Shown: in pieces, positions 51,815 to 60,185 of the stretch
Layout of the letters: every line of letters starts with the position of its first letter
How positions within the stretch are numbered: position 1 is the stretch's first letter
DNA from: DTKD01 sp050948905
Lineage (GTDB): Bacteria; Armatimonadota; UBA5829
Direction: 5' to 3'
Assembly (NCBI GenBank): GCA_050948905.1
Contig: JBMNES010000001.1
Coordinates: 868,001 to 932,000 of the forward strand
DNA: 64,000 bases
Notes under the pieces: generated by a model
Seen by the model: only the letters and a program-made list of their open reading frames with translations
The model's database searches: none
What the model was told of the DNA's origin: nothing
Translations under genes and position numbers: made by a program

Positions 51815-52390
51815 ATGGAGAGCACGTTGAGTCTTGATCCCAAAGTAACCACTTCCTCGCCGAGTTCGCAGCTTGATTCCAATTTTAAGCAAGAAATACA
51901 AGCGATCTGCGGCGAAAACGTATTAAGCTGTTATCAATGCGGCGAATGCACCGGAGGTTGTCCGGTCGCGTTCAGTATGGACATAGCCCCCAACCAGGTT
52001 ATTCGCATGGCCCAGGCTGGAATGAAGGACGAGGTGTTGAGCAGCACGGCAATTTGGCTGTGTGCAGGCTGCGAGACGTGCGCCACGCGATGCCCCAGGG
52101 GTGTTGCGTTGTCCAAGATAATGGACGCCTGCAGGCAGATATCCGTAGCCGAGGGCAAGGTCAATCCGGAGCAGAAGAATGTGCTTAAAATGCACGAAGA
52201 GATGCTGCGGCAGATTAAGACCTTCGGTCGGGTGCATGAGATAAGCATGATAGCGGCGTTCAAAATGCGCACAGGCCGGTTCTTCGACGACGTGATCTCC
52301 GGGATAAATATGTTCCTGAAAGGCAAACTCGGCCTGATCCCGGGCATCATCAAAGGCCGCAGGGAAGTGAAGGGGCTGTTTAAGGAATAG
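51815..52390 (+). CDS. hdrC: Heterodisulfide reductase subunit C-like iron-sulfur protein
   Basis: HdrC-like protein with two [4Fe-4S] motifs: CYQCGECTGGCP near residue 39 and CAGCETCATRCPRG near 78. It relays electrons between HdrA and HdrB. The C-terminal 85 residues are helical and end with the basic GRREVKGLFKE. The ATG at 51815 is used, but TTG at 51827 has GGAG at ideal spacing (51817-51820) and may be the real start. It opens the Flx-Hdr cluster, but about 1 kb of repeats, a GIY-YIG gene and a HicB-like gene separate it from hdrB. Confidence 0.9.
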   Translation: MESTLSLDPKVTTSSPSSQLDSNFKQEIQAICGENVLSCYQCGECTGGCPVAFSMDIAPNQVIRMAQAGMKDEVLSSTAIWLCAGCETCATRCPRGVALSKIMDACRQISVAEGKVNPEQKNVLKMHEEMLRQIKTFGRVHEISMIAAFKMRTGRFFDDVISGINMFLKGKLGLIPGIIKGRREVKGLFKE

Positions 52391-52407
52391 GTGCGGCCAG
52401 CTACGCT

Positions 52408-52515
52408 GTCATTGCCAGCGAGCTAAGCTGTCATTTCGAGCGAGCTAAGCTGTCATTTCGAGCGAGCTAGGCTGTCATTTCGAGCGAAGCGAGAAATCTG
52501 CTTTTAACAGGCTAT
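52408..52515. repeat. Tandem 22-base repeats leading into a family A palindrome
   Basis: Three 22-base units (GTCATTTCGAGCGAGCTAAG-type) at 52408, 52430 and 52452 precede a full palindromic element GTCATTTCGAGCGAAGCGAG, continuing to TGCTTTTAACAGGCTAT at 52474-52515. The last 42 bases are repeated in the same orientation at 52607. Confidence 0.88.
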
Positions 52516-52604
52516 GAATAAGAGTATCAGTATCGACACTGAGCATTATCAAATGCTGCGAGGAAATTAAAGGCCAATTTTAAGAATAAAGGCGGCCGAG
52601 CCTG

Positions 52605-52648
52605 CTGTCATTTCGAGCGAAGCGAGAAATCTGCTTTTAACAGGCTAT
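52605..52648. repeat. Family A palindromic element, left of the GIY-YIG gene
   Basis: Direct copy of 52474-52515, 15 bases before the GIY-YIG start. An inverted copy closes the gene at 52953-52987. Confidence 0.88.
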
Positions 52649-52662
52649 AAAGGACAATAGAG

Positions 52663-52986
52663 GTGCCGACTAAAAAGCAGTATTATGTATATCTGCTATC
52701 CAATAAATCCAGAACGCTTTATGTCGGCGTTACAAGCAATTTAGAAAAACGTCTTTATGAGCACAAAAATAAACTGTGCCCTGGCTTTACTAGCAAATAC
52801 AGTATAGATAGACTTGTGTATTTTGAAGTGTGTGACCGGGCAGAGGCTGCTATTGCCAGAAAAAAGCAAATTAAAGCGTGGTCGCGAGAAAAAAAGATTG
52901 CGTTAATTGAAGAGAATAATCGTGTTTGGTCAGACCTGAGTGATTGTTGGGAGCAAAAAGCAGATTTCTCGCTGCGCTCGAAATGA
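52663..52986 (+). CDS. Small GIY-YIG nuclease domain protein (UPF0213-like)
   Basis: A 107-residue single-domain GIY-YIG protein. The name motif is YYVYLLSNKSRTLYVGVTSN near residues 7-25 (variant of GIY...YVG), with the catalytic arginine region LEKRLYEHKNK near 28 and the conserved glutamate in LVYFEVCDRAEAAIARKKQI near 52. The last residues (KADFSLRSK) are encoded by the inverted family A element. The start is probably GTG at 52663. The gene lies entirely between inverted copies of the repeat and separates hdrC from hdrB, as expected of a mobile or repeat-associated unit. Confidence 0.88.
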   Translation: MPTKKQYYVYLLSNKSRTLYVGVTSNLEKRLYEHKNKLCPGFTSKYSIDRLVYFEVCDRAEAAIARKKQIKAWSREKKIALIEENNRVWSDLSDCWEQKADFSLRSK

Positions 52987-52987
52987 C
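52953..52987. repeat. Inverted family A element overlapping the GIY-YIG 3' end
   Basis: AAAAAGCAGATTTCTCGCTG followed by CGCTCGAAATGAC is the reverse complement of 52607-52638. It contains the final codons of the GIY-YIG gene. Confidence 0.88.
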
Positions 52988-53099
52988 GTTGTTGCTCCAA
53001 TCGAAATCACATCAGATGCGTTGGAAACAACATCGTAGCTGCGCTGGATGCAAAATAAAAGGGCAGGCAAGATTTCGAAGAGGCAAGGAGGAGCAAGTG

Positions 53100-53318
53100 A
53101 TGCGGTTTACTGTTGTGGTCGAGCGCGATCCTGCGGGCAAATATTCGCTTACGGTTCCGGCCCTGCCGGGATATGTCGCTTGTGGGGACACTGAAGAAGA
53201 AGTGATTGCTCTTGCCCGTGAAGGGATACCATTTCACCTTGCGTGTCTTGCCGAAGAAGGTCTGCCCTCTACTGTGGATGGAGACGCAAAGGTATTGAGC
53301 CTGGAGATCGCGGCTTAA
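53100..53318 (+). CDS. Orphan HicB-like protein
   Basis: A 72-residue HicB-like (type II antitoxin core) protein: MRFTVVVERDPAGKYSLTVP, PALPGYVACGDTEEEVIALA and a helix after it. The ATG at 53100 is set by GGAGGAG. There is no DNA-binding extension and no HicA toxin gene on either side, although the latter is normally adjacent. It sits between the GIY-YIG gene and hdrB. Whether it still binds a distant HicA is unknown. Confidence 0.75.
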   Translation: MRFTVVVERDPAGKYSLTVPALPGYVACGDTEEEVIALAREGIPFHLACLAEEGLPSTVDGDAKVLSLEIAA

Positions 53319-53371
53319 CGTTATTGCAGCTTTCAATAATTATATAAAAACTCAAAACTAAGGATTTTCGC

Positions 53372-54259
53372 ATGAACTATGCATATTTCCCGGGCTGCAG
53401 CCTGGAATCGACGGCAAAGGAGTTTCATAGCTCCACGACTCTGGTCGCGGAGGCGTTGGGAATCGGGCTTCAAGAGATTCCGGATTGGAACTGCTGCGGG
53501 GCGACCTCGGCGCACAATCTTGACCATGATCTGAGCATTTCTCTGCCCGCGCGCAACCTTGGTATCGCAGAGCGTATGAAGATGGACGTTGTCGCGCCGT
53601 GTGCGGCTTGTTATAACCGGATGCGCTCTGCTGAAGTCGAGTTAAAATCTAATCAGACCCTGCGTGATGACATCAACTCGAAGCTGGAAAAGAAGTTTAC
53701 CGGTGAGATTTCGGTGTATTCGGCTCTGGAGGTGTTTACCCAGCCGGAAGTGCTGCAAAGGGTGTCTGAGAATCTGCGAAAGCCGCTGACCGGGCTGAAA
53801 CCTGCCTGTTATTACGGCTGCCTGCTTGTTCGACCGCCTAAGGTGATGGGCTTCGACGATGCCGAAGAACCGGTTAGTATGGATGAAGCGATGAAGACTG
53901 TCGGCGCGGAGCCGATTGAGTGGTTCTTCAAAAACGAATGCTGCGGGGCGAGTTTTGGGATATCCAGAAGCAGCATAGTCGCTGAGTTGACCGGCAAGAT
54001 TATCTCTAACGCGAAGCAGCACGGGGCCAATTGTATCGTAACCGCGTGTCCGCTGTGTATGACTAACCTTGAGATGAGGCAGGCGGCTGCCGGCAAAATG
54101 CGCGGAGAGGACCTGGCGATGCCGATTTTCTTCTTCACCGAACTGCTCGGCCTCGCTATGGAGGTACCTGGCATTAAGAAATGCTTCGCGTCTCACCTCG
54201 TCGACGTAAACCCTGCGCTGGATCTCATTGGCAAGGAGCCTGTCGAAGTAGAGAGCTGA
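53372..54259 (+). CDS. hdrB: Heterodisulfide reductase subunit B-like protein (CCG domains)
   Basis: HdrB-like catalytic subunit with two cysteine-rich CCG domains. The first runs from YFPGCSLES near residue 5 to PDWNCCGATSAHNL near 35 and APCAACYNRM near 73. The second has YYGCLLVRPPK near 146, ECCGASFG near 190 and TACPLCMTNLEMR near 225. In Hdr these bind the paired cubane clusters that reduce a disulfide. With HdrC and HdrA it forms the reductase half of the Flx-Hdr complex. Two HicB-like genes follow before hdrA. Confidence 0.93.
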   Translation: MNYAYFPGCSLESTAKEFHSSTTLVAEALGIGLQEIPDWNCCGATSAHNLDHDLSISLPARNLGIAERMKMDVVAPCAACYNRMRSAEVELKSNQTLRDDINSKLEKKFTGEISVYSALEVFTQPEVLQRVSENLRKPLTGLKPACYYGCLLVRPPKVMGFDDAEEPVSMDEAMKTVGAEPIEWFFKNECCGASFGISRSSIVAELTGKIISNAKQHGANCIVTACPLCMTNLEMRQAAAGKMRGEDLAMPIFFFTELLGLAMEVPGIKKCFASHLVDVNPALDLIGKEPVEVES

Positions 54260-54267
54260 AGGTCGAA

Positions 54268-54450
54268 ATGAAGACTGAGTTCACGCTTGAATATTGGACG
54301 GACGAAGGCTGGTGCGTAGGCCGGCTCAAGGAAGTGCCGGGAGTATTCAGCCAGGGCGAGAATTTGGAAGAGTTGATCGCTAACATACAGGAAGTCTATC
54401 GGCTAATGAAAGAAGATATGCCGCGGCATGACATACACAGTGGTACTTGA
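54268..54450 (+). CDS. Orphan HicB-like protein
   Basis: A 60-residue HicB/DUF1902-like protein (FTLEYWTDEGWCVGRLKEVP, then GVFSQGENLEELIANI). GAAGG lies before the ATG at 54268. It overlaps the next HicB-like gene by 23 bases. No HicA gene is adjacent, although this type is normally followed by one. Confidence 0.75.
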   Translation: MKTEFTLEYWTDEGWCVGRLKEVPGVFSQGENLEELIANIQEVYRLMKEDMPRHDIHSGT

Positions 54451-54643
54451 GCGTGAAGACGATGGTGGTTACAATGCTTTCGCCCCGGCCTTGCAGGGCT
54501 GCAATAGCCAAGGTGATACTCTGGATGAGGTGAAAGTAAATATTCGAGAGGCGATTGAGCTATATTTAGAGAGCCTTAAAGCTGCTGGGGAGCCTTTTCC
54601 TGATGACGACGTTCAAATATTGCCGATTGAGGTAGCTGTTTAG
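54428..54643 (+). CDS. Orphan HicB-like protein
   Basis: A 71-residue HicB-like protein (MTYTVVLEREDDGGYNAFAP, ALQGCNSQGDTLDEVKVNI, then IREAIELYLESLKAAGEPFP). It starts inside the previous HicB-like gene and ends 74 bases before hdrA. No HicA partner is visible. It differs enough from the other two to be an independent family member rather than a recent copy. Confidence 0.75.
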   Translation: MTYTVVLEREDDGGYNAFAPALQGCNSQGDTLDEVKVNIREAIELYLESLKAAGEPFPDDDVQILPIEVAV

Positions 54644-54717
54644 GTAATAACCCAGGCACTCTGCGCAATGGTGGCCGGGTGCTGCAAAACTGATAACTAA
54701 GAAACAGAGAACTAACT

Positions 54718-56724
54718 ATGCGAATTGGTGTTTTTGTTTGCTGGTGCGGGTCGAATATCGCTAAGACGGTCGATGTGGTGGCTGTGGCTGAGGCCGCGAA
54801 GAGCTTCCCTGGGGTCGTCTACTCGACGGATTATAAATATATGTGTTCTGAGCCGGGCCAGAATATGGTCGCGGAAGCTATTAAGGAGCACAACCTCGAC
54901 CGCGTCGTGATCGCTTCGTGTTCGCCACGGCTGCACGAGCCGACCTTCCAGCGCTGCATAGCGGCGGCGGGGCTGAACCCGTATATGGTGGAGATGGCCA
55001 ACATACGCGAGCAGTGCTCGTGGGTACACGAGCGAACCCCGGAGACCACCGAAAAAGCCATCGAACTGACTCGAATGGCTGTTGCCAAGGTCGCTAAGAA
55101 CGTGCCGCTGTTCAGAAATGATATCGGCATCACCAAGCGCGCCCTTGTTATCGGCGGAGGGGTTGCGGGTATACAGGCCGCTCTCGATATCGCGGATGCG
55201 GGTCATCCGGTGGTGCTGGTCGAGCGAACCCCGTCGATCGGTGGGAGAATGGCTCAATACGATAAGACTTTCCCCACACTCGACTGCGCTGCGTGTATTC
55301 TTACCCCGAAGATGGTCGACTGCGCCAGCCACCCGCTCATCGATATATGGGCATATTCCGAGGTCGAGGAAGTCAACGGATTCGTCGGCAACTTCGATGT
55401 TAAGATTCGCAAAAAGGCCACTTGTGTTGACCCCAAACTCTGCACTGGATGCGGGTTGTGTCTGGAGAAGTGCATAGTAAAGAACGTGCCCAGTGAGTTC
55501 GACGAGGGTATGGGGCTGCGCAGGGCGATATATCGGCCATTCCCGCAGGCAGTTCCGAACAAGCCTGTCATCGACCGCGAACACTGCCGGATATTTAATG
55601 GCGGAAAATGCGGTGTCTGCCAGAAAGTATGCCCAACCGGGGCGATCAGTTACGATACCGTAGACGAAGTGGTCGAGGAGAAGTTCGGCGCGATAGTCGT
55701 CGCTACGGGCTTCGAGCTTTGGGATCATTCAGCGCTTGGCAATTACGGCTATGGCAAGTACCCTGATGTGATCTCGGCTATTCAATTTGAGCGCCTTATG
55801 AACGCATCCGGACCGACCGAGGGCCATATCGTCCGCCCGTCGGATGGCAAAACGCCGAAGTCCATAGCGTTTATCTCCTGCGTGGGCAGTCGCGACGATG
55901 AGCACGGCCATGCATATTGCTCCAAGGTCTGCTGTATGTATAACGCAAAGCAGGCACTGCTGGTTAAAGACAAGCTGCACGATGTGGAGACGCACGTCTT
56001 TTATATGGACATCCGCGCCAACGGCAAGGGTTATGAGGAGTTCGTGAAGCGCACCATTGAGGAATACGGCGCGAACTATATCCGCGGCAGGGTCAGCAAG
56101 ATTTATCCGGATGGGGATCAACTCGTGGTAAAGGGCGCTGACACGCTTTTGGGCAAGCAGGTTGAGGTGCGCGTCGATCTGGTCGTGCTCGCTACTGCTA
56201 TGCAGCCGCAGCACGACGCAAAGGACCTTGCCAGGAAACTCGGCATTTCCACCGACGCATATAACTGGTTCAGCGAGGCGCACCCCAAGCTCAAGCCTGT
56301 CGAGGTGCTGACGGACGGAATCTATCTCGCCGGGGCGTGCCAGTATCCCAAGGATATCCCCGACACAGTCGCCCAGGCGTCCGGGGCCGCTTCCAAGGCA
56401 ATTGGATTGTTCAGCAAGGATCATATCAAGAGCGAGCCGATGATCGCTACCATATTCGAAGACACCTGCATCGGATGTGGATTGTGCGCTGATGTCTGCC
56501 CGTTTACGGCGATCGAACTCGTCGAGGTCGTCGACAAGGAGCGCTCTACTCGTGACAATCAGGTAATGAAGACTGTAGCGCGGGTTAATGAGGGCGTATG
56601 CAAGGGCTGTGGGACATGCTCTGCGGCGTGCAGATCGCTTTCGGCGAGGTTGCGCGGATTCGAAGGCGCTGGGATTCTCGCTCAGATCGACGCATTGGCG
56701 GATATGGTGAAGGCGAAGAAGTAG
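54718..56724 (+). CDS. hdrA: Heterodisulfide reductase subunit A-like flavoprotein
   Basis: HdrA-like protein of 668 residues, the FAD-containing core where electron bifurcation occurs in Hdr complexes. The FAD fold begins ALVIGGGVAGIQAALDIADA near 143, and the family hallmark TFPTLDCAACILTPKMVDC is near 183. Iron-sulfur motifs are CTGCGLCLEKC near 242, CGVCQKVCPTGAI near 300, and C-terminal CIGCGLCADVCPFTAIELVE near 583 and CKGCGTCSAAC near 628. Length and cluster set match the common bacterial HdrA. It feeds HdrB/HdrC and receives electrons from FlxD. Confidence 0.96.
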   Translation: MRIGVFVCWCGSNIAKTVDVVAVAEAAKSFPGVVYSTDYKYMCSEPGQNMVAEAIKEHNLDRVVIASCSPRLHEPTFQRCIAAAGLNPYMVEMANIREQCSWVHERTPETTEKAIELTRMAVAKVAKNVPLFRNDIGITKRALVIGGGVAGIQAALDIADAGHPVVLVERTPSIGGRMAQYDKTFPTLDCAACILTPKMVDCASHPLIDIWAYSEVEEVNGFVGNFDVKIRKKATCVDPKLCTGCGLCLEKCIVKNVPSEFDEGMGLRRAIYRPFPQAVPNKPVIDREHCRIFNGGKCGVCQKVCPTGAISYDTVDEVVEEKFGAIVVATGFELWDHSALGNYGYGKYPDVISAIQFERLMNASGPTEGHIVRPSDGKTPKSIAFISCVGSRDDEHGHAYCSKVCCMYNAKQALLVKDKLHDVETHVFYMDIRANGKGYEEFVKRTIEEYGANYIRGRVSKIYPDGDQLVVKGADTLLGKQVEVRVDLVVLATAMQPQHDAKDLARKLGISTDAYNWFSEAHPKLKPVEVLTDGIYLAGACQYPKDIPDTVAQASGAASKAIGLFSKDHIKSEPMIATIFEDTCIGCGLCADVCPFTAIELVEVVDKERSTRDNQVMKTVARVNEGVCKGCGTCSAACRSLSARLRGFEGAGILAQIDALADMVKAKK

Positions 56725-56766
56725 TATAGTTTGCACCGAACGCCATAAGGCCTATTGGAGATTATA

Positions 56767-57570
56767 TTGACCCATAAAACGCAAATATTGGTGCTGAGTC
56801 TCGTGCTGGTCGTGTTGACCCTGCCTGCGTTAGCGGCGAGCGAGATGATTCCCGTGGCCGAGGGCAACAAGTGGACATACGATTGTTATCGGTCGATTGT
56901 CGGCGCGATTATGTTTCAAGGTCGGGTTATGTCCTCGCTGAACGATCTCAGCTTCGGTTCGTCGGTTTATGAAATCCTATCTGTGGACAATAAGGCCAAT
57001 CCGCCTGTATTCGAATATCGCGAATCAGTGGACACGGCCTCGGCGACCGGAGGATCTGGCAGCCACTCTCAGATTGATATCAAATTTGTCCAAACTGAGC
57101 GCGGCCAGGAGATAGCCTCCACCAACCGATCGGCGACAGTTTCCGACGAAGGCGAGAAGCAGGACTACAGCCCCGCACTGCTATACTATATGCGCGATGC
57201 GGCGCCGGGCAAGCAATGGGACGTCGGCGGTATGCGCGACGCCAAAACCGAAATTCCGATGAAGGCGAAGGCGGTCGGCAAAGAGACCGTTACCGTGCCT
57301 GCCGGAACGTTTAAGGATTGCCTGAAAGTAGTCTATTACAGCGACACGATGACGGGCAGCGCGGATATATGGGGCAAGGAGTTCAACGTAACCTCCGGCC
57401 GTACGCGCGGCGTTTACTGGATCGCCGACGGCGTCGGGGTTGTGAAGGAACTGGAGATAGCGGAGTCGGAGGCCGAGACCATCGGGCCAGACGGCAAGAC
57501 TCCTTTGAGGATAGAATCATACTCCTGCGACGTGCGGGAGCTTAAACCGGGATTTGTAGTAAAGAAGTGA
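56767..57570 (+). CDS. Secreted protein of unknown function (TapB/DUF3108-like)
   Basis: Exported protein of about 268 residues inserted between hdrA and flxD. A signal peptide (VLSLVLVVLTLPALAASEM) is followed by MIPVAEGNKWTYDCYRSIVG, then TVPAGTFKDCLKVVYYSDTM and RGVYWIADGVGVVKELEI. The pattern of VPAGTFKDC and the GVG..K close matches TapB/DUF3108-type beta-barrel proteins. TTG at 56767 is preferred because GGAG lies at 56757-56760; the TTG at 56755 has none. Its place inside an electron-bifurcation operon is unexplained, and a periplasmic protein cannot contact the complex directly. Confidence 0.6.
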   Translation: MTHKTQILVLSLVLVVLTLPALAASEMIPVAEGNKWTYDCYRSIVGAIMFQGRVMSSLNDLSFGSSVYEILSVDNKANPPVFEYRESVDTASATGGSGSHSQIDIKFVQTERGQEIASTNRSATVSDEGEKQDYSPALLYYMRDAAPGKQWDVGGMRDAKTEIPMKAKAVGKETVTVPAGTFKDCLKVVYYSDTMTGSADIWGKEFNVTSGRTRGVYWIADGVGVVKELEIAESEAETIGPDGKTPLRIESYSCDVRELKPGFVVKK

Positions 57571-57608
57571 TCGGTAGATAAACCGGCCACAGTCGACTGA
57601 GGAACTAT

Positions 57609-58076
57609 ATGTCAGAGAAGACTAACGTTGTAGAAGAACAGACCGAGCAATCGGCACAGCCGCGAGAGTGGCAGCCGTCGATACTTGCTATTTTGTGTAA
57701 CTGGTGCAGCTATGCTGGTGCGGATTTGGCCGGCAGCACGCGTCTGCAATACCCAGAAACGGTGCGCATAGTGCGGGTCCCGTGCTCAGGCAGAACGGAT
57801 CCTATGTTTGTGCTTAAAGGTTTTCAGAGGGGTTTTGATGGCGTAATGGTGCTGGGCTGTCACCCTGGAGACTGCCACTACGCCAAGGGCAACTACTACG
57901 CACGCCGCAGAATCGCCCTCACCCAGGATTTGCTTAAATCCCTGGGCATTGAGCCGGAGCGGTTCCATTTCGAGTGGGTATCGGCCTCCGAAGGCAACAG
58001 ATTCGCGGAACTGATTCGAGATTTCAGCGGACAAATAAAGCAGCTCGGCCCGTTTGACGGTGTGGCGCGAAGATAG
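57609..58076 (+). CDS. flxD: MvhD/FlxD-like [2Fe-2S] electron-transfer subunit
   Basis: Small iron-sulfur protein of the MvhD/FlxD family (155 residues), which passes electrons into HdrA. The cluster cysteines lie in LCNWCSYAGADLAG near 29-42, VPCSGRTDP near 58 and VLGCHPGDCHYAKGNYYARR near 81-100. Together with the three following genes it replaces hydrogenase (MvhA/G) as electron donor, making the Flx variant of the Hdr complex. The start ATG is at 57609, 38 bases after the secreted-protein stop. Confidence 0.9.
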   Translation: MSEKTNVVEEQTEQSAQPREWQPSILAILCNWCSYAGADLAGSTRLQYPETVRIVRVPCSGRTDPMFVLKGFQRGFDGVMVLGCHPGDCHYAKGNYYARRRIALTQDLLKSLGIEPERFHFEWVSASEGNRFAELIRDFSGQIKQLGPFDGVARR

Positions 58077-58124
58077 AGACTATAAATCGTCGATTTCAAT
58101 TTACAGATAATCGCGGGAAATTAT

Positions 58125-59072
58125 ATGACTGAGATACAAGACAAGATTCGTGAAGAGGCAAAAAAGGCGCTGGAGAGCGGCGAGGTTGGGGTGGTAATCG
58201 GCTGGGGCGCGGGCACCGTTCCGTTTAAAACAACTCCTGTGTTCATCGACAAAGCCGAGGATGTCGAAAAGCTGGTCTGGAACCCCGCCTGCACTAACAA
58301 CCTCGCGGTCTATTTGACCAAGTGGGCTAGAAACGGCAAGGTGGGAATTGTGGCCAAGCCATGCGACGTTCGCAGCATCGTAACCCTGATACGCGAGAAG
58401 CAGGTCAAGCGCGAGAACGTTTTCATTATAGGACTCGGATGCGGCGGGGTCGTCGACGCGAGCTTAATTGAAAGCGGCGATGTGCGGATGCAGGAAGTCA
58501 CCTCCCTTGAGTGGGACGACGACGATCTTATGGTAACCACGCAAACCACTAAGGTCAAAGTTCCAGCCGCTGAGGCGTTGCGGCAGCAGTGCAAAGTCTG
58601 TGAGGATCGCACCCCGTCGCTGAGCGATGTTACCATCGGCGAGGCTGTTGCTCCATCCGAAGGCCTCAAACTGGATCTGCCGGGGCTTTCTGAGGATCGG
58701 CAGAAGTATTGGCAGGAGCAATTCTCGCGGTGTATCCGATGTTATGCATGCAGGCAGGTCTGCCCGGCGTGCTATTGCGATACCTGTTTCTGCGACAGAA
58801 TAGAGCCGAAGTGGACTGCAAAAAAAGCGACTACCGACGAGGCCTGGATGTTCCACGCGACCCGCGCGATGCATTTGGTCGGTCGATGTATTGGTTGCGG
58901 CGAGTGTGAGCGAGTCTGCCCGGTGGGGATTCCGGCGGTGGAACTGGCCAGGGAGCTTAATGCGGTCGCCAAGGAGCGCTACGACTTCGACCCGGGCGAC
59001 CCGCAGGCCGAAAAGCCGCTGCTTGGCACATACAAAGATAACGATGTCGATCCGGCGCATCACTCGGAGTAG
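58125..59072 (+). CDS. flxC: FlxC-like iron-sulfur protein
   Basis: A 315-residue iron-sulfur protein. The N-terminal half resembles the coenzyme F420 hydrogenase beta-type fold (VIGWGAGTVPF, KVGIVAKPCDVRSIVTLIRE). The C-terminal half has two cluster motifs, CIRCYACRQVCPACYCDTC near 204 and CIGCGECERVCPVGIPAVEL near 262. Placed between FlxD and FlxB homologues it is expected to relay electrons in the Flx module. The names FlxB and FlxC are assigned by position and could be exchanged. Confidence 0.7.
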   Translation: MTEIQDKIREEAKKALESGEVGVVIGWGAGTVPFKTTPVFIDKAEDVEKLVWNPACTNNLAVYLTKWARNGKVGIVAKPCDVRSIVTLIREKQVKRENVFIIGLGCGGVVDASLIESGDVRMQEVTSLEWDDDDLMVTTQTTKVKVPAAEALRQQCKVCEDRTPSLSDVTIGEAVAPSEGLKLDLPGLSEDRQKYWQEQFSRCIRCYACRQVCPACYCDTCFCDRIEPKWTAKKATTDEAWMFHATRAMHLVGRCIGCGECERVCPVGIPAVELARELNAVAKERYDFDPGDPQAEKPLLGTYKDNDVDPAHHSE

Positions 59073-59108
59073 AAATCGTAGTCTCGCACCGATACCGAAA
59101 GGTCTGGC

Positions 59109-60149
59109 ATGAAAGATAGAGTATTATTAAAAGATAAAGTAAACGACTTCCTCGGTTTTTTGGCTGAGAAGTATGAAGTAGTGGCTCCTGTCGAGCGTGG
59201 AGATGCCCCGGCTGAGTTCAAGGTGCTTGGCGAAGGAGACGTGCCGGTACTCGACGGCAGCAAACAGATGATGACCCCGAAGGATTATCTGCTGCCGCGG
59301 CATGAAGTCCTCGTTAAGATCGATATGTCCGATGGGGAGACTAAGGTCGAGACGCCTTTGCCGGAGGACAAGCCCAGGGTAATGTTAGGGGCGTGGCTGC
59401 CGGATGCACAGGCTATTCAGGTCCTTGATCGAGTATTTTTGGACAGAAAGTTCGTAGACCCTTACTATTCCCGCAGGCGGGAGAACCTGATTCTGTTCGC
59501 GGTGATTCCTGCTGAGATGCGATGGAGTTGGTTCTGCGGGTCCGTCGATAATGTCGATACGTGGAAATCCAGCGTCGATGCTCTGATGTATGACCTTGGA
59601 GACAGATATTATATCGAGGCGACTTCGGATAAGGGCGCTGCGCTGATCGAAAGTGCGTCTCTGAATGAGATTTCAGATGCGGACACCTCGGCTAAGGACA
59701 AGCTATGGGAGACGTTCAAGACCACGGGAGTGCTGCCGTTTGCGGGCAAGGCTCTTTATGAGAACCTGGCCTGGGACGACCCTGTTTGGGAGGAAATAGC
59801 CCAGAAGTGCATAGCGTGCGGCACGTGCAGCTTCATGTGTCCGAGCTGTAGTTGTTTCGACATTCAGGACGAGACCTGCGGACACTGCGTCGAGCGCTAC
59901 AGATGCCGCGACACCTGCCAGTTCGAGGACTTCACTTTAATGGGCCACGGCCATAACCCGCGTTCCACCCAGCTTCCGCGATCCCGTCAGAGGCTGCTTC
60001 ACAAGTTCAGATATCAACACGAGCAGTTCGGGGTGGTCGGCTGCACGGGCTGCGGCAGGTGCGTTGAGCTGTGTCCAGTGAATATCGACATCAGAGAAGT
60101 ATTGACCAGAACGTGCGCCGAACCGATGGAGCAAAAAACCGAGGCATAA
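59109..60149 (+). CDS. flxB: FlxB-like iron-sulfur protein (AsrA-like)
   Basis: A 346-residue protein related to the AsrA-type (anaerobic sulfite reductase alpha) ferredoxin subunits. A large N-terminal domain (about 1-225) has the pattern LLPRHEVLVKID and WFCGSVDNVDTWKSS. Two [4Fe-4S] motifs follow: CIACGTCSFMCPSCSCFD near 237 and CTGCGRCVELCPVNIDIREV near 316. It should pass electrons from the flavoprotein encoded next to the other Flx subunits. It is followed by flxA 36 bases later. Confidence 0.78.
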   Translation: MKDRVLLKDKVNDFLGFLAEKYEVVAPVERGDAPAEFKVLGEGDVPVLDGSKQMMTPKDYLLPRHEVLVKIDMSDGETKVETPLPEDKPRVMLGAWLPDAQAIQVLDRVFLDRKFVDPYYSRRRENLILFAVIPAEMRWSWFCGSVDNVDTWKSSVDALMYDLGDRYYIEATSDKGAALIESASLNEISDADTSAKDKLWETFKTTGVLPFAGKALYENLAWDDPVWEEIAQKCIACGTCSFMCPSCSCFDIQDETCGHCVERYRCRDTCQFEDFTLMGHGHNPRSTQLPRSRQRLLHKFRYQHEQFGVVGCTGCGRCVELCPVNIDIREVLTRTCAEPMEQKTEA

Positions 60150-60185
60150 AGTCGCCCAACAGATCAAAACAGGTAGAGAGATAGA

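Noticed and set aside
52408..52648. Possible CRISPR array
   Set aside because: The 22-base units are directly joined without spacers, and the other copies are dispersed palindromes; no cas genes are present.
58125..59072. Complete F420-reducing hydrogenase beta subunit
   Set aside because: The resemblance covers only part of the protein, and the neighbours form a Flx module rather than a hydrogenase.
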